64,000 bases of DNA. Source: Martinezella tropici (lineage in GTDB: Bacteria > Pseudomonadota > Alphaproteobacteria > Rhizobiales > Rhizobiaceae). The position numbers and the translations under genes were made by a program. Where the stretch lies: positions 186,001-250,000 of the forward strand of contig JUHI01000006.1 in NCBI GenBank assembly GCA_000799755.1. Reading direction: 5' to 3'. The notes below the pieces were generated by a model. It made no database searches, was not told the origin of the DNA, and saw only the letters and a program-made list of their open reading frames with translations. Shown piece after piece: positions 18,007 to 26,658 of the stretch; within the stretch, counting starts at the first letter, position 1, and every line of letters starts with the position of its first letter.

Positions 18007-19257
18007 ATGAAAGTCGTCGTTCTGGGTGCCGGTATCATCGGCGTGACATCTGCGTATCAGCTTGCCAAGGCGGGCCATGAGGTCACGGTCATCGACAGGC
18101 AGCAGGGGCCGGCGCTGGAAACGAGCTTTGCCAATGCCGGCGAAGTCTCCTTCGGCTATTGCTCGCCCTGGGCCGCTCCCGGCATTCCGATGAAGGCGAT
18201 CAAGTGGCTGTTCATGCACCACGCGCCGCTCATCTTGCGCCCGAAGGTCGATGGCGCCATGCTGTCTTGGCTCGTCAAGATGCTGTCGAACTGCACCTCG
18301 GAGCGCTATGCGATCAACAAGAGCCGCATGCTGCGCCTTGCCGATTACAGTCGCATTTCGCTCGCCCAGGTTCGCGAAGAGACCGGCATCGCCTATGACG
18401 AACGCATGCAGGGCACGCTGCAGCTTTTCCGAACGCATCATCAGCTCGACGCGTCGGCCAAGGACGTCAAAGCCCTGGCCGCCGACGGCATCCCCTATGA
18501 AGTGCTCGATCCCGATGGCTGCATTCGCGTCGAGCCGGCACTCAGGCATGTCCGGGAGAAAATCGTCGGCGGCTTGCTGACGCCGAAGGACGAGACCGGC
18601 GACTGTTTCAAGTTCACCAACGCGCTTGCGGCAAAGGCGGTCGAGCTCGGCGTGAATTTCCAGTACGGCACGACGATCAAGGCGCTCGACATCCAGGGCG
18701 GGCAATCGCGCGCCGTCATGACCGATCGCGGACGCGTGGACGCCGATGCGATCGTCGTCGCTCTCGGCAGCTATTCGCCGCTCCTGCTGAAGCCGCTCGG
18801 CATCAGCCTCTCCGTCTATCCGGTCAAGGGCTATTCGCTGACGATCCCGATCACCGATGCCTCGCGCGCACCGGAATCGACCGTCATGGACGAAACCTAC
18901 AAGATCGCGATCACTCGCCTCGGCGATCGCATCCGCGTCGGCGGCATGGCGGAAATCTCCGGCTATACCAACGATCTCGGCCTTGCCCGACGCCAGACGC
19001 TCGAACATTCCGTCACCGATCTCTTCCCCGGCGGCGATGTCGCCAAGGCCTCCTTCTGGTCGGGCCTGCGGCCGATGACGCCGGATGGGACGCCGGTCAT
19101 CGGGCCGACGAAGATCAAGGGGTTGTTCCTCAATACCGGCCACGGCACGCTCGGATGGACCATGAGCTCCGGCTCGGCGCGCGTCATCAGCGACCTCGTC
19201 AGCGGCCGCAAACCTGATATCGACGCGACCGACCTCGCCATCAGCCGCTACGCCTGA
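18007..19257 (+). CDS. dadA: D-amino acid dehydrogenase small subunit
   Basis: This 416-residue flavoprotein starts with [21 protein letters not shown], the FAD-binding fold. It carries the DadA-type [22 protein letters not shown] stretch (in part) and ends with [13 protein letters not shown] near the FAD. It oxidises D-alanine and other D-amino acids to 2-oxo acids and passes electrons to the membrane quinone pool. It is the second gene of the dad operon and the last before a strong hairpin. Length and motifs match the family closely. Confidence 0.94.
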   Translation: MKVVVLGAGIIGVTSAYQLAKAGHEVTVIDRQQGPALETSFANAGEVSFGYCSPWAAPGIPMKAIKWLFMHHAPLILRPKVDGAMLSWLVKMLSNCTSERYAINKSRMLRLADYSRISLAQVREETGIAYDERMQGTLQLFRTHHQLDASAKDVKALAADGIPYEVLDPDGCIRVEPALRHVREKIVGGLLTPKDETGDCFKFTNALAAKAVELGVNFQYGTTIKALDIQGGQSRAVMTDRGRVDADAIVVALGSYSPLLLKPLGISLSVYPVKGYSLTIPITDASRAPESTVMDETYKIAITRLGDRIRVGGMAEISGYTNDLGLARRQTLEHSVTDLFPGGDVAKASFWSGLRPMTPDGTPVIGPTKIKGLFLNTGHGTLGWTMSSGSARVISDLVSGRKPDIDATDLAISRYA

Positions 19258-19288
19258 CAAGCAGGATTTTCGATGAGCCATGAGAAAG

Positions 19289-19311
19289 GCGGCGGGCCCA
19301 TTGCCCGCCGC
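19289..19311. terminator. Bidirectional terminator-like hairpin
   Basis: A 9-bp GC stem (GCGGCGGGC 19289-19297 with GCCCGCCGC 19303-19311) with a CCATT loop is flanked by AAAG on one side and CTTT on the other. It lies between the convergent dadA and MFS genes. Confidence 0.75.
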
Positions 19312-19317
19312 TTTCGA

Positions 19318-20514
19318 TCAATGCCGCGGAATTCGCGGCAGGAAGATCGTGAACAATCCCAAGAGCGGCAGATAAGAGCAGATCGTGTAGACGAACGGGA
19401 TGCCGCGCGCATCGGCAAAATCGCCGAGCCACGCCGCGCCAAGCCCGCCGGCGCCGAAGGCGAAGCCGAAGAAGATGCCGCCGATAAGGCCGACACGGCC
19501 GGGGATCAACTCCTGCGCAAAGACCACGATCGCCGGGAAGGCCGAGGCAAGCACGAGGCCGATGATAACGGTCAGGACGCAGGTCCAGAACAGGTTCGCA
19601 TAGGGCATCAGCAGCGCGAACGGGATGACGCCGAGGATCGAGAACCAGATCACGAAGCGCGCACCCAACCGGTCGCCCACCGGACCGCCCATGATCGTGC
19701 CGACAGCGACGGAGCCGAGGAAGAGGAACAGCATCAGCTGCGCGTCACGAACATCGAGATGGAACTTGTCGATAACGTAGAAGGTGAAGTAGCTGGAGAT
19801 GCTCGCCATATAGACGTTCTTCGTCGCCGTCAGCAGGATGAGGATCGCGAGCGCCCACATTGCCTTGTTGCGCGCGATCGGCAAGGCGCGGCTCGGTGCG
19901 GGGCGAGCCGATTGCTGACGTCGATGATTGATGAACCAGGTGCCGACCCAGCTCAAAACGATGAAGCCGATAACGGCAAGCACGGAAAGCCACGCCACAC
20001 TCTTCTGACCGTGCTGGAGAACGAAGAAGGCGGCAATCAACGGCCCGATTGCCGAACCGGCATTGCCGCCCAGCTGGAAGAGCGATTGCGCCAGACCGTG
20101 GCGCCCGCCGGACGCCAGACGGGCCACGCGCGATGCCTCCGGATGGAAGATGGCCGAGCCGAAGCCGATCAGGCTTGCGGCGATCAGAAGCACGCCGAAA
20201 CTGCTGGCGTAACCGAGCAACAGCAGGCCCGCAAAGGTGCTGACCATGCCGGCCGGCAGCGAATAGGGCATCGGCCATTTGTCGGTAACGATGCCGACCA
20301 CCGGCTGCAGCAGCGATGCCGTGATCTGGAACATCATCGTCAGCAGGCCGATCTGCACGAAATCGAGCGCATAATTCTCCCTGAACATCGGGTAGAGCGA
20401 CGTTAAAAGCGACTGCATCGTGTCGTTCAGCAGATGGCAGGTGCTGACCGCCATAACGATCGACATCGTCGTCTTTTGATATCGGGCCTGCGTGCCCGAA
20501 ACTTCCGCAACCAT
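19318..20514 (-). CDS. MFS efflux protein, Fsr (fosmidomycin resistance) type
   Basis: The 398-residue protein has 12 predicted helices and the Fsr hallmark near the N-terminus, VSTCHLLNDTMQSLLTSLYP. FHPEASRVARLASGGRHGLAQ follows in the middle. The family exports fosmidomycin and other compounds when overproduced; the natural substrate in rhizobia is not known. The ATG at 20514 has AGGAAGGA upstream at about 10 bases and gives the family's usual N-terminus. It is divergent from an AraC regulator across a 121-base gap that carries a long inverted repeat, so expression is probably induced by that regulator. Confidence 0.87.
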   Translation of the reverse strand: MVAEVSGTQARYQKTTMSIVMAVSTCHLLNDTMQSLLTSLYPMFRENYALDFVQIGLLTMMFQITASLLQPVVGIVTDKWPMPYSLPAGMVSTFAGLLLLGYASSFGVLLIAASLIGFGSAIFHPEASRVARLASGGRHGLAQSLFQLGGNAGSAIGPLIAAFFVLQHGQKSVAWLSVLAVIGFIVLSWVGTWFINHRRQQSARPAPSRALPIARNKAMWALAILILLTATKNVYMASISSYFTFYVIDKFHLDVRDAQLMLFLFLGSVAVGTIMGGPVGDRLGARFVIWFSILGVIPFALLMPYANLFWTCVLTVIIGLVLASAFPAIVVFAQELIPGRVGLIGGIFFGFAFGAGGLGAAWLGDFADARGIPFVYTICSYLPLLGLFTIFLPRIPRH

Positions 20515-20603
20515 GAGGGGGAATCCTTCCTGTGCCGGCAAGATTTGCCAAGCATATGACTTGCTCCGCCTTTAACACGTCTTGCGAGTGTCCTTCTTTC
20601 GTG

Positions 20604-20636
20604 TTTTGGTCCAATAGTTTCTCGATTGGGCCAAAA
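20604..20636. promoter_or_regulatory. Inverted repeat overlapping the AraC-family start codon
   Basis: TTTTGGTCCAAT (20604-20615) and ATTGGGCCAAAA (20625-20636) pair at 11 of 12 positions around a nine-base spacer. The right arm ends on the A of the regulator's ATG. It is a likely operator, probably for autoregulation and control of the divergent efflux gene. Confidence 0.6.
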
Positions 20637-21472
20637 TGGAAAAGCTATCGAAACAGTTGCTGGCGACCCTCGACGACGATCATGTTCGCAACATGCGCTG
20701 GATGGAGGAGTCGCCTGCCGATGTGCTCGTCCATAGTGCCGAGCCGCCGCAGGGCTACATCGTTCCCTGGCATCATCACCGCCGCACGCAATTGCTGTGC
20801 ATTTTCTCAGGCGTCGCGCTGATCATGACAGCGCGCGGCCGCTGGATGGTGCCGCCGGGCCATGCCCTCTTCATCCCCGTTGGGCTCGAGCATTCGATCG
20901 AGATTCTGAGCGATGTCAGCATGAAATCCGTCTACGTGACGCCACGCAGCCAGCCGCCGAAGGATGAAGCGCCGCGCGTCGTCGAAGTGACGGATCTCGC
21001 GCGCAGCCTGCTGCTGGAGGCCATTCGGCTGCGGGAAGCACCCGTCAGCCATCGCAAGGCCAAGCTCGTCCTCTCCCTGCTCGTCGAAGAGATAGCAACC
21101 CTGCAGGAACGTCCGCTCGGCCTCCCCTTCCCGTCCGATCGCCGTCTAACGGCACTCTGCCGAGACTATCTCGCCAATCCATCGCCCAACGCCAGGCTGG
21201 ACGACTGGGCCGAGAAGCTTTCCGTGAGCCGCCGCACCTTCACCAGGCAGTTCCGCAAGGAAACCGGCATCAGCTTCACGACATGGCGCCAGCAGGCGAG
21301 CGTCTTTGCCTGCCTGCCGCAGCTTGCCGAGGGCCAGCCCGTGACCAATGTGGCCCTCGAAGCCGGCTATGAAAGTGTGGCCGCCTTCACCACCATGTTC
21401 CGGCGCATGCTCGGCACCTCGCCGCGCACCTACATGGCCAATCGCTGGACCTTCGACCGGCCATCCGCTTGA
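20636..21472 (+). CDS. AraC family regulator with N-terminal cupin domain
   Basis: This 278-residue protein has a cupin-like sensor (about residues 30-120, with VPWHHHRRTQLL and the G-x-A-x-F-x-P pattern in GHALFIPVGLEH). Two AraC helix-turn-helix motifs lie near the C-terminus (about 185-270, with LSVSRRTFTRQFRKETG and AGYESVAAFTTMFRRMLG). The start has no Shine-Dalgarno sequence; instead an inverted repeat ends at the ATG. The gene is divergent from the Fsr-like pump and probably controls it. CobF begins 63 bases after its stop and may be co-transcribed. Confidence 0.87.
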   Translation: MEKLSKQLLATLDDDHVRNMRWMEESPADVLVHSAEPPQGYIVPWHHHRRTQLLCIFSGVALIMTARGRWMVPPGHALFIPVGLEHSIEILSDVSMKSVYVTPRSQPPKDEAPRVVEVTDLARSLLLEAIRLREAPVSHRKAKLVLSLLVEEIATLQERPLGLPFPSDRRLTALCRDYLANPSPNARLDDWAEKLSVSRRTFTRQFRKETGISFTTWRQQASVFACLPQLAEGQPVTNVALEAGYESVAAFTTMFRRMLGTSPRTYMANRWTFDRPSA

Positions 21473-21535
21473 ACGGCCGCTCTTGAAATGATCGGGCGCT
21501 TCCGGCAAACAGCGCCTAGGAATGAGGGGAAGCAT

Positions 21536-22312
21536 ATGCGGCATATTCATATCGTCGGTATCGGCACGGGAAATCCCGAACATCTGACCGTGCAGGCGAT
21601 CAATGCGCTGAATACAGCCGATGTCATCCTCATCCCCAGCAAGGGCGCAACCAAGAGCGAGCTTGCCGATGTCAGGCGCGAGATCTGCCAGCGCTATGTC
21701 ACCAATAAAGCCACGCGCTTCGTGGATTACGATGTGCCCTTGCGCCAGACGACGGACCGCAGCTATGTGCAGAGCGTCGATGAGTGGCATGAGGCGATTT
21801 CCGCGACCTACGAGCGGCTGTTTCTGGAGCACCTGACGGAAAGCCAGAGTGCTGCCTTCCTCGTCTGGGGAGATCCGGGCCTTTACGACAGCACGTTGCG
21901 CATTCTCGAGCGCGTCGTCGCTCGGGGAAATGTTGCCCTCGATTACAGTGTTGTTCCCGGCATCACCAGCATCCAGGCGCTGACAGCGAGCCATCGCATC
22001 CCCCTCAACCTCGTCGGCAAGCCGGTGCAGATCACCACCGGCCGGCGCCTGGCCGAGAGCTTTCCAGGCGTTGCCGAAACGGCAGTCGTCATGCTCGACG
22101 GCGAGCAGGCCTTCAGCAAGATCGAAGACCCCGACGCCTATATCTATTGGGGAGCCTATCTCGGCACCAAGGATGAGATTATTATCTCTGGCAAACTTGC
22201 CGACGTTTCCGAGCGCATTCTTGCTGTTCGGGCAGAGGCTCGCGCCCGGCACGGATGGATCATGGATATTTACCTCATGCGCAAGGGGCAGGATTTCGAC
22301 GACCTCGCATAA
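21536..22312 (+). CDS. cobF: Precorrin-6A synthase (deacetylating)
   Basis: The 258-residue tetrapyrrole methylase starts with IHIVGIGTGNPEHLTVQAINAL, the SAM-dependent methylase opening with the G-x-G-x-G-x-P loop. It has WGDPGLYDSTLRIL and the VVPGITSIQALTA segment typical of CobF. It methylates C-1 of precorrin-5 and releases the C-2 fragment as acetate in aerobic B12 synthesis. The ATG at 21536 has GAGGGGA upstream; an in-frame ATG at 21488 does not. It leads the cob block, and no cobalamin riboswitch-like leader fits in the short gap before it. Confidence 0.92.
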   Translation: MRHIHIVGIGTGNPEHLTVQAINALNTADVILIPSKGATKSELADVRREICQRYVTNKATRFVDYDVPLRQTTDRSYVQSVDEWHEAISATYERLFLEHLTESQSAAFLVWGDPGLYDSTLRILERVVARGNVALDYSVVPGITSIQALTASHRIPLNLVGKPVQITTGRRLAESFPGVAETAVVMLDGEQAFSKIEDPDAYIYWGAYLGTKDEIIISGKLADVSERILAVRAEARARHGWIMDIYLMRKGQDFDDLA

Positions 22313-22369
22313 AAGCCAAATGCCAAATCGTTTGCCCGCCGATCCGGTTTGTGCAAGGAAATGTCCCTT

Positions 22370-23794
22370 ATGAAGGGCAGTCTTATGGTTGCGGCCGATG
22401 CTGAGACAATGATGGAACAGGTGAGCCTCTCGCGGGAGAAGGCCGATCGTCACGGTGTCACATCGGCTCTGCCTTCCACGGTTCGCGGTGCCTGTCCTTC
22501 CTTGAGCGCACCGATGCAGACGGGCGACGGTCTGCTGGTGCGCCTGCGGCCATCGACGCCAGGCCTGACGGTTCAGCAGTTTCGCGCCCTGGCCGAAGCG
22601 ACCGAAAAGCACGGTAACGGCCTGATCGAGATCACCGCTCGCGGCAATCTCCAACTGCGTGGCATGACACCCGACAGCATGGCCGGACTGGCTGCCGACA
22701 TCGACCGAACCGGCATCGTGCCGGAGAGCGGCGTCGCCATCGAAGTCCCGCCGCTCAGCGGCGTCGATCCCTCGGAAATTTCTGATGCGCGCGCGCTGGC
22801 TCAACGCCTGCGGAACGCCATTGACACTCTTCATCCCAAACCGCTGCTGGCGGCAAAGCTCGCCATCATCATCGATGGCGGCGGCCGGCTCACGCTCGAC
22901 GAACTTACGGCGGATATCCGACTGAAGGCCATCGACATCGCTGTGGGTCAAATGTGGACGCTCTGCATCGCTGGGACGCAGGCATCCGCAACCCCGCTTG
23001 CCACTCTGTCCCCGGAGCAGGCAATTGCCGGAGCCGTCGCGCTGATCAAGGCTCTCGCCGCAATCGGACCTCGTGCCCGCGGCCGCGATCTCGATGCCGC
23101 ATCCCTGCAAGCACTGTTTTCCGCCCCTCCCGGCCCTACCCACCACGAAACCATCCCGCTTGCTTCACCTGTCGGCATCATCCCGTTCGGCAAGGAACAA
23201 TTCGCTCTTGGCCTACGTCCCGCCTTCGGTCAGATCCACGCCCAAGACCTCGTCCGCTTTCTCGACGTAGCCGAGCTGGCCGGAGTGCACGAAATCCGGA
23301 CGGGACCCGAACACAGCCTGTTGCTGCTCGGCCTGCCCCGTAAGCGCCTTGAGGACATCGTGGCCGTCGCAGCCGCCTGCGGTTTGCAGACCCGTGCAGA
23401 CGATCCCGCAAACTATGCGATCCCTTGCGCGGGAAGCGGTGCGTGTGCCTCGGCCCACTATGCAACAAAGCAGGCAGCCGTCGATCTGGTCGATGTAGGA
23501 GCCGAACTGCTTGACGGTTCGCTCAAGGTGCATCTGTCCGGCTGCATGAAAGGCTGCGCCCACCCGTCCCCGGCAATGCTCACCATCGTCGGTGCTGCAA
23601 CAGGCTATGCTATTGTCGTAAATGGGTCATCATCATCAGAGCCCGTGGCTTACATCGGCAAGGAAAGACTGAAATCGGCACTGGCCACGCTCGGGGAACT
23701 GGTACGAAACAACAAAGCTGCTGGCGAATCGGCGCAGCAGTGTCTTAAACGGCTCGGCCGGGACGCAATCGCGACGGCTTTACGACAGGGATAA
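22370..23794 (+). CDS. cobG: Precorrin-3B synthase
   Basis: The 474-residue protein is built like sulfite/nitrite reductases, with a ferredoxin-like half, RGNLQLRG, and a C-terminal cluster-binding pair. The cysteines lie in CAGSGACASAHYATK and in SGCMKGCAHPS, and ligate a 4Fe-4S cluster. It uses O2 to hydroxylate precorrin-3A at C-20, which marks the aerobic (oxygen-dependent) pathway. The ATG at 22370 is chosen because AAGGAA lies nine bases upstream; ATGs at 22361 and 22382 are alternatives. CobH follows after two bases. Confidence 0.9.
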   Translation: MKGSLMVAADAETMMEQVSLSREKADRHGVTSALPSTVRGACPSLSAPMQTGDGLLVRLRPSTPGLTVQQFRALAEATEKHGNGLIEITARGNLQLRGMTPDSMAGLAADIDRTGIVPESGVAIEVPPLSGVDPSEISDARALAQRLRNAIDTLHPKPLLAAKLAIIIDGGGRLTLDELTADIRLKAIDIAVGQMWTLCIAGTQASATPLATLSPEQAIAGAVALIKALAAIGPRARGRDLDAASLQALFSAPPGPTHHETIPLASPVGIIPFGKEQFALGLRPAFGQIHAQDLVRFLDVAELAGVHEIRTGPEHSLLLLGLPRKRLEDIVAVAAACGLQTRADDPANYAIPCAGSGACASAHYATKQAAVDLVDVGAELLDGSLKVHLSGCMKGCAHPSPAMLTIVGAATGYAIVVNGSSSSEPVAYIGKERLKSALATLGELVRNNKAAGESAQQCLKRLGRDAIATALRQG

Positions 23795-23796
23795 AA

Positions 23797-24429
23797 ATGC
23801 CTGACTATGACTATATCCGCGAGGGAGATGCGATCTACGAACGCTCCTTCGCGATCATCCGCAGCGAAGCCGATCTCCAGCGTTTTCCTGAAGCCGAAGC
23901 CGATGTCGCCGTCCGTATGATCCACGCCTGTGGACTGGTGGAAGCGGCAGAGCATTTCCTGTTCTCTCCCGATTTCGTCGCATCGGCCCGCAAGGCGCTG
24001 GCCGAGGGCGCGCCGATTTTCTGTGATGCTGAAATGGTCGCTCGCGGCGTCACCCGTGCCCGCCTGCCGGCCGCCAACGAGGTGATCTGCACCTTGCAGG
24101 ACCCGCGTACGGCGGATATCGCCAAGACCATCGGCAACACGCGTTCTGCCGCAGCAATGCATCTGTGGACGGACCGGCTTGCCGGCTCGGTCGTCGCCAT
24201 CGGCAATGCGCCGACGGCCCTCTTTCACCTCCTGGAAATGCTGCGCGACGGCGCGCCGAAGCCTGCCGCCATCATCGGCATGCCCGTCGGCTTCGTCGGC
24301 GCGGCGGAATCGAAGGATGCGCTCGCCGAGAATTCCTATGGCGTCCCCTTTGCCATCGTCCGCGGCCGGCTTGGTGGTAGCGCGATGACGGCAGCCGCGC
24401 TCAATGCCTTGGCGAGGCCGGGCATATGA
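23797..24429 (+). CDS. cobH: Precorrin-8X methylmutase
   Basis: The 210-residue protein has the full CobH/CbiC layout. It has DYIREGDAIYERSFAIIR at the start, RMIHACG with the His that drives the methyl shift from C-11 to C-12, and IGNAPTALFHLLEML. It yields hydrogenobyrinic acid. It sits between cobG (two-base gap) and cobI (four-base ATGA overlap), so it is translated as part of the operon. Confidence 0.95.
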   Translation: MPDYDYIREGDAIYERSFAIIRSEADLQRFPEAEADVAVRMIHACGLVEAAEHFLFSPDFVASARKALAEGAPIFCDAEMVARGVTRARLPAANEVICTLQDPRTADIAKTIGNTRSAAAMHLWTDRLAGSVVAIGNAPTALFHLLEMLRDGAPKPAAIIGMPVGFVGAAESKDALAENSYGVPFAIVRGRLGGSAMTAAALNALARPGI

Positions 24430-25163
24430 GCGCGCCATCCAATGGACAGCTGATCGGCGTCGGCACCGGGCCCGGCGATCCCGAACTGCTGACGGTCAAG
24501 GCAGTCAAAGCGCTGGAGCGCGCCGATATCGTCGCCTACTTCGCCAAGCAGGGACGAGGCGGCAACGGCAAGGCCATCGTCGGCGAGTTTCTGAGAGCAG
24601 ATGTAAAACTGCTGCCGCTCTACTATCCGGTCACGACGGAGATCGACAAGGACGCACCGGAATATCTTCGTCAGATCACCGCCTTCTACGACGCCTCGGC
24701 CGAGATGGTGGCGGCGCATCTGCGCGAGGGAAAGACGGTTGCCGTGCTCAGCGAGGGCGATCCGCTGTTTTACGGCTCCTATATGCATCTGCATGTGCGC
24801 CTTGCCGAGCGCTTCCCGACGGAAGTCATACCGGGCGTGACGGCCATGTCCGGCTGCTGGTCGCTCGCCGGATTGCCCATGGTGCAGGGAGACGATGTGC
24901 TCTCCGTGCTGCCGGGAACGATGGCTGAAGCCGAGCTTACCCGGCGTCTTGGCGACACACAGGCCGCCGTCATCATGAAGGTCGGCCGCAATCTGCCAAA
25001 GATCCGCCGCGCGCTTGATGCTGCCGGCCGGCTGGAGGAAGCGATCTATGTCGAGCGTGGCACGATGGCGAATGGCGCCATGACGCCGCTTGCCAGCCGC
25101 GACGATGCCGAGGCGCCCTATTTCTCGCTGGTTCTTGTCCCCGGTTGGGAAAACAGGCCATGA
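24426..25163 (+). CDS. cobI: Precorrin-2 C20-methyltransferase
   Basis: The 245-residue SAM-dependent methylase has GVGTGPGDPELLTVKAV at the N-terminus, LSEGDPLFYGSYMHL, and VIPGVTAMSGCWSLAG, as in CobI/CbiL. It methylates precorrin-2 at C-20 to form precorrin-3A. It overlaps cobH at its start and cobJ at its end, each by four bases. Confidence 0.94.
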   Translation: MSAPSNGQLIGVGTGPGDPELLTVKAVKALERADIVAYFAKQGRGGNGKAIVGEFLRADVKLLPLYYPVTTEIDKDAPEYLRQITAFYDASAEMVAAHLREGKTVAVLSEGDPLFYGSYMHLHVRLAERFPTEVIPGVTAMSGCWSLAGLPMVQGDDVLSVLPGTMAEAELTRRLGDTQAAVIMKVGRNLPKIRRALDAAGRLEEAIYVERGTMANGAMTPLASRDDAEAPYFSLVLVPGWENRP

Positions 25164-25924
25164 GCGGGCGTCTTTATGTCATCGGCACCGGTCCCGGCAA
25201 GCCTGAGCAGACGACGCCGGAGGCACTCGCTGCTGTCGCGGATTCCCATGAATTCTACGGTTACGGTCCTTATCTCGACCGCCTGACACTGCGCGACGAC
25301 CAGATCCGCCACGCCTCAGACAATCGCGAGGAACTAGACCGGGCCAAGGTGGCGCTGCGGCGGGCGGCGGCCGGTATCAATGTCTGCGTCGTCTCCGGCG
25401 GCGATCCCGGCGTCTTTGCCATGGCGGCCGCCGTCTGCGAGGCGATCGATCACGGCCCCGCTGAGTGGCGCTCGGTGGACCTTGTCATCGTACCTGGTAT
25501 CACGGCCATGCTGGCGGTGGCTGCGCGCATAGGCGCCCCACTCGGGCACGATTTTTGTGCTATCTCGCTATCGGACAATCTGAAGCCCTGGCCGCTCATC
25601 GAAAACCGGCTTCGTGCGGTCGCCGATGCCGGCTTCGTCATTGCGCTTTACAATCCGATCAGCAAGGCGCGGCCCTGGCAGCTTGGCAAGGCATTCGAAA
25701 TCGTCCGTGACATCCTGCCTGCCGACACGCCGATCATTTTCGGACGCGCCGCCGGCCGGCCCGACGAGCGTATCACGGTGGCACGACTTGCCGATGCAGA
25801 GGCCTCGCAGGCCGATATGGCAACCTGCGTCATCATCGGCTCGGCCGAGACTCGCGTCATTGCGCGCGAAGGACGCCCGGATCTCGTCTATACCCCGCGG
25901 TTCATCAGGGAAGAGACGAAATGA
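25160..25924 (+). CDS. cobJ: Precorrin-3B C17-methyltransferase
   Basis: The 254-residue methylase has YVIGTGPGKPEQTTPEA, YGPYLDRL, VVSGGDPGVFAMAAAV and FCAISLSDNLKPWP, which mark the CobJ/CbiH ring-contraction enzymes. It methylates C-17 of precorrin-3B with ring contraction to precorrin-4. The ATG at 25160 overlaps the cobI stop. Its 3' end overlaps the 3' end of the antisense cobK gene by 37 bases. Confidence 0.94.
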   Translation: MSGRLYVIGTGPGKPEQTTPEALAAVADSHEFYGYGPYLDRLTLRDDQIRHASDNREELDRAKVALRRAAAGINVCVVSGGDPGVFAMAAAVCEAIDHGPAEWRSVDLVIVPGITAMLAVAARIGAPLGHDFCAISLSDNLKPWPLIENRLRAVADAGFVIALYNPISKARPWQLGKAFEIVRDILPADTPIIFGRAAGRPDERITVARLADAEASQADMATCVIIGSAETRVIAREGRPDLVYTPRFIREETK

Positions 25925-26658
25925 TCGATCCGATCGAGCGCAGCCTCCACTGTTTCGACCACCGGCAGGCCGGCGGTCTCCGCGCGCTCGACCATGATCA
26001 CCTTGATGCCGAGCTGCCTTGCCGCTTCGATCTTTCCGTAGGTCGCGTCACCGCCGCTGTTCTTGGCGACGACGACCTCGATCCGATGGTGTTGCAGCAT
26101 GTCGAGTTCGTCGGCCAGTCGGAACGGACCTCGGCTGTGAATGTAGCTGACATGAGGCACCGTCAGCGGCGGTTCGACGGGATCGACGCTGCGGACCCAG
26201 TAATGATGCTGCGGCGCCGCGTTCGCCTGATGCGCCTCCCGCCGGCCGGTTGCCAGGAAAACGCGCAACGGTGCGGCGCCAAGCGCGGCGATAGCCTGCG
26301 AAACGCTATGCACCGGGAGCCAGTCATCGCCCTCGACCGGCACCCAGGCCGAACGGCGCAAGGCAAAGGCGGTCGCATCGCATTGATCGGCCGCCCGCGC
26401 GGCATTGGCGGAAATGCGGGCGGCGAACGGGTGGGTAGCATCGATCAACAGGTCGATTGCTTCATCCCGCAGATAGCGGATAAGCCCATCGACACCACCG
26501 AAGCCGCCGCTGCGAACTGGAACAGGCTGAGGCGCCGGATCGGCGGTTCTGCCGGCGAGCGACAGGACGACGTCAAGTTCGGCGCGAGTTGCAAGCGACA
26601 CGGCCAAAGCGCGAGCCTCCGTCGTGCCGCCAAGGATCAGAATGCGGATCTTACCCAT
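25888..26658 (-). CDS. cobK: Precorrin-6A reductase, antisense within the cob block
   Basis: The 256-residue protein has the CobK/CbiJ opening RILILGGTTEARALA, DATHPFAARISANAARA, and VVAKNSGGDATYGKI near the end. It reduces the macrocycle of precorrin-6A with NADPH. It is the only cob gene here on the minus strand. Its tail overlaps cobJ by 37 bases, and its ATG shares the CCATGG at 26655-26660 with the cobL start on the opposite strand. It therefore needs its own promoter, inside or beyond cobL, and the plus-strand cob transcript would be antisense to it. Confidence 0.94.
   Translation of the reverse strand: MGKIRILILGGTTEARALAVSLATRAELDVVLSLAGRTADPAPQPVPVRSGGFGGVDGLIRYLRDEAIDLLIDATHPFAARISANAARAADQCDATAFALRRSAWVPVEGDDWLPVHSVSQAIAALGAAPLRVFLATGRREAHQANAAPQHHYWVRSVDPVEPPLTVPHVSYIHSRGPFRLADELDMLQHHRIEVVVAKNSGGDATYGKIEAARQLGIKVIMVERAETAGLPVVETVEAALDRIDHFVSSLMNRGV

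Noticed and set aside
21473..21535. Possible cobalamin riboswitch before the cob genes
   Set aside because: The gaps before cobF (63 bases) and cobG (57 bases) are too short for the element, and no B12-box-like sequence was seen.
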